From: Chloroflexota bacterium
GTDB taxonomy: Bacteria; Chloroflexota; Dehalococcoidia; Lucifugimonadales; UBA3495
Direction: 5' to 3'
Assembly: GCA_028874675.1 (NCBI GenBank)
Contig: JAPPJA010000330.1
Location: forward strand, 1-5,529
Length of the DNA: 5,529 nt
Positions 1 through 4,871 of this stretch are shown one piece after another (position 1 is the stretch's first letter; every line of letters starts with the position of its first letter). The position numbers were made by a program, and so were the translations under genes. The notes under the pieces were generated by a model. It was not told the DNA's origin and did not search any database. It saw only the letters and a program-made list of their open reading frames with translations.

Positions 1-142
1 TATGGACGAAGCCTTCCCCAATTTCAGCTACCTGAAGGACTGCGACATGGAGGACCCCATGCGCCGGGACGTGGCCCAGTTCATACTCTCGCACGTGGTG
101 CCCATCGAGGAAATCTCAGTGGTACACAGCGTGGAGATCTAG
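1..142 (+). CDS. C-terminal fragment of an unrecognised protein
   Basis: An open frame enters from the left edge (first full codon at position 2) and ends at TAG 140-142, giving the last 46 residues of a protein. The sequence is acidic (MDEAFPNFSYLKDC..., then ...HSVEI at the end), contains one Cys and shows no motif I can assign to a family. Codon use is GC-rich, as in the other resident genes, and an intrinsic terminator follows 36 bases downstream, which supports a real gene end. It converges with the minus-strand rhodanese gene at 279-1109. The ATG at 2 is probably internal, because the frame is cut by the window edge. Function unknown. Confidence 0.6.
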   Translation, partial: MDEAFPNFSYLKDCDMEDPMRRDVAQFILSHVVPIEEISVVHSVEI

Positions 143-178
143 ACTCTCAGCGTCCGCGCAAACGCTGCGGGTGTAAAT

Positions 179-215
179 GACCGGCCCCTGTAAACTGCAG
201 GTGCCGGTCTTTTTT
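179..215 (+). terminator. Intrinsic terminator after the + strand gene
   Basis: GACCGGCCCCTG (179-190) pairs with CAGGTGCCGGTC (198-209) with a single mismatch, across a 7-nt loop. Six T residues follow at 210-215. This is a textbook rho-independent terminator for the gene ending at 142. Read on the minus strand the hairpin is followed only by ATTTA, so it would be a weaker stop for the convergent rhodanese transcript. Confidence 0.9.
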
Positions 216-260
216 GGTATCCAGTAATGTATCTCTGCCGGCCTCTTGTTCCAGCTTATT

Positions 261-288
261 GGAGGTAAGTGGTTGCTCCTATACCTCC
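261..288. repeat. Inverted repeat over the end of rhodanese gene 1
   Basis: GGAGGTA (261-267) and TACCTCC (282-288) are perfect inverted copies separated by 14 bases. They overlap the last codons and the TAG stop (279-281) of the minus-strand rhodanese gene. The structure could be a 3'-end hairpin of that mRNA, but no T-tract follows, so terminator function is not supported. Confidence 0.35.
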
Positions 289-1109
289 AACGGGGTGTCG
301 TCGCGATTGGCCCACTCGCCCATGGAGCCGTCGTAGTTCTTGGCCCGGTCATACCCCAGAAGCTTGAGCAGGAAGGTGCCGTGCGCCGCACGGATGCCGC
401 CCTGTCAATAAGCAAAGACCGCCTTGTCAGCGGTAATGCCCTTGTCGTTGAGCATCTGCCGGATTTCGGCGGCGGGCTTGAACTTGTGGCTGTCCCGCTC
501 CATAACGTTGAACCATTCCAGGTGCACCGCCCCGGGAATGTGTCCGGCCCGCTGGTTGCCCCGGTCATTGGCGCCGGTGTACTCGCCGTCGCTGCGAACG
601 TCCCAGATGACGGCGTCGTCGAGGCTGCAGGCCGCTTTCAGTTCATCCACCTTGACCATTATTGACTCATCGGTCCTGGGGGTGAAAGCGCCGCCCTCCC
701 TGGGCGAAACCCGGTCGAAGCTGATGGGCCTTCCCTCGTTGACCCAGGTACGCCAGCCACCGTCCAGTACCCTGACGTTGGTGTGACCGTAGTAGTTGAG
801 GCACCACCAGAGGCGGCCGGAATACAGGCTCTGGTTGTTGTCATACACGACCACTAGCGTGTCGTCGCCGATGCCCAGGTTCTGGCAGAAAGCGGCGAAC
901 TTTTCAGGCGCCAGGATGTGGACCCGGCCGGTTTCAGGGTCCTTGGCATAGTTATCGGGCACCAGTACCGCGCCCGGAATATGGCCCCGCAGGTATCCGG
1001 CCTCCAGGTCGCCGTCAACCACCACCACATCGGGGTCGCTCAGGTGCTCTTCCACCCAGGCTGCGTCCACCAGCAAATCGGGCCTGGCGAATCCATCTCC
1101 TGTTGTCAT
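279..1109 (-). CDS. Two-domain rhodanese selenoprotein, copy 1 (Sec at catalytic position)
   Basis: This is a thiosulfate/3-mercaptopyruvate sulfurtransferase-type protein of 276 residues, if the in-frame TGA at 405-407 is read as selenocysteine (residue 235). The N-terminal rhodanese domain (about 10-125) has YLRGHIPGAV and VRVLDGGWR, and Asp90 (YDNN) where an active domain carries Cys, so it is the usual inactive domain. The C-terminal domain (about 150-265) has IWDVRS, GHIPGAVHLEW and then the active-site loop U-Q-G-G-I-R-A-A-H. After the TGA the frame continues for 41 residues (FLLKLLGYDRAKNYDGSMGEW) to TAG 279-281, which is a normal rhodanese end. An AGGAG (1113-1117) lies just before the ATG. 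By family, persulfide transfer uses the catalytic Cys; use of Sec here is inferred. The gene lies 65 bp downstream of the AT-rich gene 1175-1870 and is a paralog of the gene at 1894-2748. The alternatives are a TGA-truncated pseudogene or a 234-residue protein lacking its active site. Confidence 0.88.
369..404 (-). promoter_or_regulatory. Bacterial SECIS-like stem-loop (copy 1)
   Basis: Starting at the first base after the UGA, CAGG (404-401) pairs with CCTG (372-369). Inside is a 7/6-nt internal loop, then a perfect 6-bp stem CCGTGC (393-388)/GCACGG (384-379) closed by the loop GGC (387-385). The apical loop begins 18 nt after the UGA and carries G at its first two positions, in line with the known bacterial SECIS pattern (loop roughly 16-37 nt from UGA, G early in the loop). 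The 36-nt geometry is repeated exactly in copy 2. Confidence 0.75.
405..407 (-). other. In-frame UGA, probable selenocysteine codon (copy 1)
   Basis: The TGA replaces the codon of the catalytic Cys in the rhodanese loop C-x-x-G-x-R-A. The residues before it (KAVFAY) and after it (QGGIRAAHG) match the family on both sides without a frameshift. The base after the codon is C, and a SECIS-like hairpin begins immediately. Confidence 0.85.
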
Positions 1110-1174
1110 AATCTCCTCTCTTTGGAATCAGTTAACCCTTGGATTGGTTGAATCGTGCTACACACTTCGGGAGT

Positions 1175-1870
1175 TTATTGCTCTTCTTGTAAAGACTTAT
1201 ACTTGGGGTTGTCTGGGCGAATGGGAAACAACGATTCTAGACTTTCCATTTCTTTTAGGCAGGCAAGGAAAGCTCGACGCACCTCTGGACTGCACCAATG
1301 GAGATTATCCATTAACTCTGAAATGGCACTGTCCGCTCTAGCTTGCCAGTCTCTGGGTGAACCTCGCCATTTGAATCCAATTCTTCTCTTGTCGGCCAAA
1401 TATAGAGTTTCGCCTTGTCGCTCACTCGTTTCATCCCGCTTTGCCCACCACGACCTCGTCTGCTCTGGCACCGAAGCGAACAGGGAACGTAGTTCGTTCT
1501 CATTGCGTACTGGAACCTGAAACAGTTCTACTCCTAAGTTCTCTATAGCCTTGGCTTTCTGCTCTGACACTGGATTGGTGACTATAACCTCTATGCACTT
1601 AATTGGTCGGGAATCTCGGAGCAACGAAATATCAGGAATTTTTCCGGCTATGGATTGTAGAGCGTCGGGAATAATCACCTTATCCACATCTTCCATCAAA
1701 TTCCTTGAAACAGTCCCGTCAAGCAAGGGTAAGTGAACTGAGTCGGAATTAGAATGCACCAGCATATCCCAAATGATCCCTACGGCGTACTCGTGCAAAA
1801 ACGACACTGGAAAACTCTCTGTACCGACATTACGGGACCACTCTTTCTCAGTACGCAATGTCTTCTTCAT
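1175..1870 (-). CDS. Orphan protein, possible PD-(D/E)XK/CoiA-like nuclease fold
   Basis: A 231-residue protein starting MKKTLRTEKEW and ending ...SLQEEQ at TAA 1175-1177. I do not recognise a named family. The core at about residues 76-120 reads AGKIPDISLL, then IKCIEVIVTNP, then a helical stretch and GVELFQVPV. That is the beta-D-beta-ExV-helix-beta layout seen in CoiA-like and other restriction-endonuclease-fold proteins, with Asp80 and Glu94 as candidate acidic residues. The position where Lys would normally stand (ExK) is Ile, so catalysis is uncertain. A helix near 24-38 includes His26 and Glu27. The C-terminal third is rich in Arg, Trp and Glu. One sampled line inside the gene is about 43% GC, against about 73% for a line in the neighbouring rhodanese, which suggests recent acquisition. 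It starts 23 bp after the stop of rhodanese copy 2 and may be co-transcribed. No strong ribosome-binding site is seen. The nuclease idea is an inference. Confidence 0.7.
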   Translation of the reverse strand: MKKTLRTEKEWSRNVGTESFPVSFLHEYAVGIIWDMLVHSNSDSVHLPLLDGTVSRNLMEDVDKVIIPDALQSIAGKIPDISLLRDSRPIKCIEVIVTNPVSEQKAKAIENLGVELFQVPVRNENELRSLFASVPEQTRSWWAKRDETSERQGETLYLADKRRIGFKWRGSPRDWQARADSAISELMDNLHWCSPEVRRAFLACLKEMESLESLFPIRPDNPKYKSLQEEQ

Positions 1871-1893
1871 TCTTCACACCCCATTCCTAATCC

Positions 1894-2748
1894 TTAACAA
1901 CCGCTTTCCATGGGCGCCTGGCTCTCTTCCAGGTTGGCCCATTCGTACATGGAGTCGTCGTAATTGCGGGCCCGCTGGTAGCCCAGCAGGTTCAACAGAA
2001 ACACGCCGTGCGCCGCACGGAGGCCAGCCTGTCAATAAGCGAAGACCGCCTTGTCGGGACTTATGCCCGCATCCTCCAGCAGCGTCCGCATTTCGGTTGG
2101 GGACTTGAAGCGGTGGGATTGCCGGTCCATCAGGTCCATCCAGTCCAGGTGGGCTGCTCCGGCAACGTGCCCGGGACGTAGGTTGCGGCTGACGGCGCCG
2201 GAGTATTCGGCCGAGGTCCGGGTGTCCCAGATAACCGTGTCGCCGGCGTTTGGGCCGCCAATGCTGCAGCCGGCCCGCACCTCGTCGTAGCCCACTATGA
2301 GGGATGGGTCAACCTGCGGCGTAAAGCCGCCGGATTCACGGGCAGCCGTGCGGTCAAAGGCCACCTCTCCTCCCTCGGCAACCCAGCGGCGCCAGCCACC
2401 GTCCAGTACACGGACGTTTCGGTGCCCGTAGTAGCTCAATGTCCACCAGAAACGGGCGGCGTGGAGGCTCATGTTGTTGTCGTAAGCTACCACCAGGGTC
2501 CCATCGCCAATGCCCAGGGAGTGGCAGACTGAGGCAAACCGCTCCGGCGGCATGGTGTCCACCCAGCCGGTCTCCGGATTGCGCTCGTAGTTGTTGTCCA
2601 GGAACACCGCCCCGGGGATGTGCCCCCGCAGGTATCCGGCCTCAGCGTCCAGGTCAACAATTACCAGGTCGGGGTCGTCTCGGTGGGTTCGCAGCCAGCC
2701 GGGGTCAGCCAGGTATTCGGGGTGTGCCAATACAGAATCATTAGTCAT
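1894..2748 (-). CDS. Two-domain rhodanese selenoprotein, copy 2 (Sec at catalytic position)
   Basis: A paralog of the gene at 279-1109 (roughly 55% identical by eye), 284 residues if the TGA at 2032-2034 is read as selenocysteine (residue 239). The N-terminal domain has YLRGHIPGAV, VAYDNN (Asp in place of Cys, so inactive) and VRVLDGGWR. The C-terminal domain has IWDTRTS, GHVAGAAHLDW and the loop U-Q-A-G-L-R-A-A-H, followed by FLLNLLGYQRARNYDDSMYEW and a terminal Cys before TAA 1894-1896. I chose the ATG at 2748 because MTNDSVLAHPEYL aligns with the start of copy 1; the frame is open upstream to an ATG at 2868, but that extra 40-residue stretch has no counterpart. No Shine-Dalgarno sequence precedes the ATG, and a promoter lies so close that the mRNA would be nearly leaderless. 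The product is probably a cytoplasmic sulfur- or selenium-transfer enzyme; the substrate is unknown. Confidence 0.88.
1996..2031 (-). promoter_or_regulatory. Bacterial SECIS-like stem-loop (copy 2)
   Basis: CAGG (2031-2028) pairs with TCTG (1999-1996), with one G-U wobble. A 7/6-nt internal loop follows, then the perfect stem CCGTGC (2020-2015)/GCACGG (2011-2006) with loop GGC (2014-2012). Stem lengths, loop lengths and distance from the UGA equal those of copy 1, while the internal-loop bases differ. The outer pair that changes, C to T, keeps pairing as G-U. Confidence 0.75.
2032..2034 (-). other. In-frame UGA, probable selenocysteine codon (copy 2)
   Basis: The TGA sits at the catalytic Cys position between KAVFAY and QAGLRAAHG, exactly as in copy 1, and is also followed by C. 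The frame stays open for 45 further codons of recognisable rhodanese sequence. Finding the same codon at the same residue in two diverged paralogs argues against sequencing error or random nonsense mutation. Confidence 0.87.
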
Positions 2749-2757
2749 AGCAGGCAG

Positions 2758-2786
2758 ATTGTAGGGCAACGAGGCAGGAAGGGCAA
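2758..2786 (-). promoter_or_regulatory. Sigma70-type promoter of rhodanese copy 2, near-leaderless
   Basis: On the minus strand TTGCCC (2786-2781) and TACAAT (2763-2758) are separated by exactly 17 bases, matching 4/6 and 5/6 of the TTGACA and TATAAT consensus. The predicted start of transcription is about 2751, only about 3 bases before the ATG at 2748. This fits the missing Shine-Dalgarno sequence and supports the start chosen for this gene. Confidence 0.65.
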
Positions 2787-2792
2787 CCTTCC
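2777..2792. promoter_or_regulatory. Palindrome overlapping the -35, possible operator
   Basis: GGAAGG (2777-2782) and CCTTCC (2787-2792) form a perfect 6-bp inverted repeat around 4 bases, and the -35 hexamer of the rhodanese promoter lies inside it. A repressor bound here would block RNA polymerase. No regulator is identified: the sequence does not resemble the AT-rich Fur or PerR box, so the neighbouring Fur-family protein is not an obvious candidate. Confidence 0.35.
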
Positions 2793-3088
2793 GCCAGTTG
2801 CCGTAACAGTTTAAGGTTGATATTTGAGGAGGTCTGGCGTCATTCTGGCGCAGGACGGAATCCAGCAAGGCTAACGGCGCTTACAGGACAAGGGCCGCAA
2901 AGATCCCCGGATACCGGCGAAAGCCGGTATGACGGGGCTGGCTGAACGGAAAATCCCACCAACTCTGAACTGTTACCAGTTGCCTTACCGGGTACGCGGC
3001 TGCGCATAGGGGTTTGAGGAAACCCAAAGGAGAAGCCCGGGATTGGGGTGGGAGAGGGAGCGGTTATCTCGAGCGGAAACTGCTCTAA
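2793..3088. other. Intergenic stretch between fur-like gene and rhodanese copy 2
   Basis: About 300 bases with no convincing gene. Besides the REP-like palindrome at 2905-2937, it holds small hairpins: AACTG/CAGTT (2968-2981), GGGTTT/AAACCC with a GAGG loop (3010-3025), and GAGCGG/CTGCTC with an AAA loop (3071-3085). The last two lie just downstream of the Fur-family stop and could help end or stabilise that transcript, but neither is followed by a T-tract. The purine-rich + strand run around 3026-3060 has no evident function. Confidence 0.4.
2905..2937. repeat. REP-like palindromic element with GAAA tetraloop
   Basis: ATACCGGC (2911-2918) and GCCGGTAT (2923-2930) form a perfect 8-bp stem closed by GAAA. 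Outside it, CCCCG (2905-2909) pairs with CGGGG (2933-2937) across a small asymmetric bulge (G versus GA). The form CCCCGG...stem...TATGACGGGG resembles short repetitive extragenic palindromes scattered in many bacterial genomes. Only one copy is seen in this window, so repetitiveness is inferred. Confidence 0.6.
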
Positions 3089-3523
3089 TCAATTGGCGGA
3101 AGCGGGCCGGCAGCCGGGGCACCAGCCGTAGAAGTCCACCCTTTGTGATGAGACGTGGAAGTCTCCGTTGCCGCTGATGATGTCCGTCAGCTCGGATACC
3201 ATGTCCTGTCCAACATCGGCGTCCACCACTATGCCGCAGCCAACGCAGACCAGGTTGGCGTGAGGCGAAAGGTTGGCATCGTAGCGGGACAGACGCTGGA
3301 AGGGGAGCTCACGCACTATGCCGGCCTTCTCCAGGACGTCCAGGGTGGAATAGACTGTGGCAATAGTTACGTAAGGGAAGAAGGCCCTGACCCGCTCGTA
3401 GATGTCACGCACCGACGGATGGTCGGCCGAGTTGACCACCACTTCCGCAATAGCCAGACGCTGCGGGGTCAATCGCAGGCCCAGGGGCCTCAGCCTGGCA
3501 ACAAGTTCTTCCTGGGTGGTCAA
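3089..3523 (-). CDS. Fur-family metalloregulator, PerR-like
   Basis: A DNA-binding, metal-dependent repressor of the Fur superfamily, 144 residues from a TTG start. The winged-helix part carries LRLTPQRLAIAEVV (16-29), HPSVRDIYERV (35-45) and TIATVYSTLDVLEKAGIV (53-70). Two CxxC pairs (Cys93/96 and Cys135/138) form the usual structural zinc site. The regulatory-metal ligands of PerR are largely present: His35, Asp82 (RYD), His88 (SPHAN) and probably Asp101 (VVD). Asn90 stands where Bacillus PerR has its second sensing His. The C-terminal part FHVSSQRVDFYGWCPGC is typical of PerR. TTG 3523 is chosen because GGAG lies 8 bases upstream, the length is family-standard and the only in-frame ATG (3664) lies upstream of the likely promoter. 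The gene ends with TGA 3089-3091 used as a normal stop. It probably senses peroxide or metal; its targets are unknown. Confidence 0.9.
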   Translation of the reverse strand: MTTQEELVARLRPLGLRLTPQRLAIAEVVVNSADHPSVRDIYERVRAFFPYVTIATVYSTLDVLEKAGIVRELPFQRLSRYDANLSPHANLVCVGCGIVVDADVGQDMVSELTDIISGNGDFHVSSQRVDFYGWCPGCRPASAN

Positions 3524-3595
3524 TGTTTGCGCTCCGGTGCGGCGGAATGGGCCGACATAATGAGTTGGAAGGGCGGCCCTATGGGTGACCCGTGC

Positions 3596-3604
3596 ATTAT
3601 AGCA
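3596..3604 (-). promoter_or_regulatory. Extended -10 promoter of the fur-like gene
   Basis: On the minus strand TGCTATAAT is a perfect extended -10 element (TATAAT at 3601-3596, TG one base upstream). No good -35 is seen, as is common with extended -10 promoters. Transcription would start near 3589, giving a leader of about 66 bases before the TTG at 3523. TGC/GCA flanks the -10 symmetrically, so an autoregulatory site is conceivable. Confidence 0.6.
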
Positions 3605-3624
3605 TAGGGGGCCTGGCCTTCCGG

Positions 3625-3661
3625 AAAAACCATCAGGGACGGGAGAATATCCCGTCCCTGA
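3625..3661 (-). terminator. Intrinsic terminator of the NHL-repeat gene
   Basis: TCAGGGACGGGA (3633-3644) and TCCCGTCCCTGA (3650-3661) form a perfect 12-bp stem with a 5-nt loop. On the minus strand it is followed by TGG and then five T residues (3629-3625). It lies 23 bases after the stop of the gene at 3685-4716 and just before the promoter of the fur-like gene, separating the two transcription units. Confidence 0.85.
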
Positions 3662-3684
3662 CATTCTGCCGTTGAGGGCGGGAC

Positions 3685-4716
3685 CTACAGGTTGATCTGC
3701 GGGTCCATGTATTCGTGGTCCTTTTCGTACACCTGGACCCGGTTGCGGGCGGTGTCCACCACGAACAGGAGGTTGTTTTCCCGATCGTAGGTGCAGGCGG
3801 CGGGCTTGACGAACCTGCGCTGCTGTTCGATCAGGTCGGGTACCCGGCGGCGGGCCTTGACCATGTCAGGGTTGGCGTCGAGACCCATCTGGCCCCACTT
3901 GGAGACCTCGACCGCGTCCCCTTCCAGGTAAGCGATGGGCTTGGCCTCGGGGTCATAGATGACCACGCGGTCGTTCATCCAGTCGGTGATATACACATCG
4001 CCGTCGCCGTCCACGCAGACATCGGTGGGATGGTTGAGGGCATCCTGCCCGTTGACCTGGTGGGAGAAGGTGCGGAGGTGAGTGCCACCGGCGGTGAACT
4101 TCTGGACCCGGTTGTTGCCCCAGTCGGCTATGTAGAGGTCGCCGTTGTTGTCGATCTCAATGCCGTCGGGCATTTCGAACTGGCCTTCGGCTTCGCCCTT
4201 GGAGCCAAAGCCGCTGATGAACTGGCCGTCCCTGGTGAACTTCTGGACGCGGCTGTTGAAGGAGTTGACGACCCAGAGGTTGTCGTCGGCATCAAATGCC
4301 ATTCCTGCGGGCCCGCTGAGCTCGCCTTCGCCTTCACCCTTGACGCCCCAGCCGCTGAGGGGGTTGCCGTCGGCGTCAAAGACTGCCACGCGGCACTGCC
4401 ACTCGTCGGCTACGTAAACATTGCCCGACTTGTCCAGGGCAACGCCGGAAATCCAGGTAAAGGTGGTGGGCTCATCGCTGCCGTATGCCAGCCCTTGGCG
4501 GCCAAACTCACCCAGGTATTCCTGGTCAACGGTGAACTTGGTAACGCGGATGCCGCCCGGGTTCTGCTCGGTGGCGCGGTTGGTGACGTAGAGGACGCCA
4601 TCATCGGCCGCGGCAATGCTGACGGGCTGGCTGAAACCCATACCGGCGGCGCCGTTGCGGCCGATATTGTGGCTATAAAGCCAGGCTCGCCCGGCGGCTA
4701 CAGTATTCTGTGCCAT
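3685..4716 (-). CDS. NHL-repeat six-bladed beta-propeller protein
   Basis: A 343-residue protein made almost entirely of NHL repeats. The blades can be recognised by the pattern P-x-G-(I/V)-x-(I/V/F)-D-x-(D/N)-G-x-(L/V)-(Y/W)-(V/I)-(A/V)-D/N...N-R-V-Q-(K/V)-(F/Y). They lie at about 30-62, 88-113, 135-160, 182-207, 229-254 and 305-331. Gly-rich FGxxGxxxGxF linkers join several blades. Blades 5 and 6 are separated by a longer charged insert (255-304). No signal peptide or membrane segment is visible, so the protein appears cytoplasmic unless exported another way. NHL propellers are generally binding scaffolds, and some have lyase or hydrolase activity; no catalytic set can be named here. Start: AAAGGAG (4729-4723) lies 6 bases before the ATG. 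It lies downstream of the DUF1501 gene on the same strand (155-bp gap). Confidence 0.9.
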   Translation of the reverse strand: MAQNTVAAGRAWLYSHNIGRNGAAGMGFSQPVSIAAADDGVLYVTNRATEQNPGGIRVTKFTVDQEYLGEFGRQGLAYGSDEPTTFTWISGVALDKSGNVYVADEWQCRVAVFDADGNPLSGWGVKGEGEGELSGPAGMAFDADDNLWVVNSFNSRVQKFTRDGQFISGFGSKGEAEGQFEMPDGIEIDNNGDLYIADWGNNRVQKFTAGGTHLRTFSHQVNGQDALNHPTDVCVDGDGDVYITDWMNDRVVIYDPEAKPIAYLEGDAVEVSKWGQMGLDANPDMVKARRRVPDLIEQQRRFVKPAACTYDRENNLLFVVDTARNRVQVYEKDHEYMDPQINL

Positions 4717-4751
4717 TTTCGTCTCCTTTGCGTAAAACTATTCGTCAACAA

Positions 4752-4792
4752 GGGCCGGGGAACCGCCCCGGTTGGGAAAGTTCACCCGGCCC
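4752..4792. repeat. Competing GC-rich hairpins between DUF1501 and NHL genes
   Basis: CCGGGG/CCCCGG (4755-4760 with 4766-4771) can form one hairpin. GGGCCGGG (4752-4759) can instead pair perfectly with CCCGGCCC (4785-4792), so the two structures exclude each other. No T-tract follows. The region could be a processing or attenuation site in a DUF1501-NHL transcript, or simply a GC-rich spacer. Confidence 0.3.
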
Positions 4793-4871
4793 TCAAACTC
4801 AATCTTGGTTGGCGTCGATCCTTGAATCGGGCTGCTCGATTGAGCGCCAGGTTTCGAGTGTAAGCTCCTGC

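Noticed and set aside
279..1109. Rhodanese copy 1 as an ordinary nonsense-mutated pseudogene
   Set aside because: The frame after the TGA is intact and keeps family-specific residues, there is no other lesion, and the paralog has the same codon at the same residue.
279..2748. Genome-wide reassignment of UGA to a sense codon (as in Mycoplasma or Gracilibacteria)
   Set aside because: The fur-like gene ends naturally at TGA 3089-3091 right after its conserved CPGC tail. The only in-frame TGAs inside genes are at the rhodanese catalytic Cys, not at Trp or Gly positions.
2749..2868. Longer N-terminus for rhodanese copy 2 from the ATG at 2868
   Set aside because: The 40 extra residues have no counterpart in copy 1, and the promoter at 2758-2786 lies inside that stretch.
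2794..2989. Direct repeat CCAGTTGCC at 2794-2802 and 2976-2984 as regulatory sites
   Set aside because: Only nine bases match exactly, which is not unlikely by chance in about 340 bp, and the positions relative to the promoter do not suggest a paired operator.
3524..3664. Longer N-terminus for the Fur-family protein from the ATG at 3664
   Set aside because: That ATG lies in the terminator of the upstream gene and before the TATAAT promoter. The extra 47 residues do not look like Fur sequence.
3715..4863. 382-residue open frame on the + strand
   Set aside because: It is the antisense shadow of the NHL gene. Its Val/Gly/Ala-rich product has no motif, whereas the minus strand shows clear NHL repeats and a ribosome-binding site.
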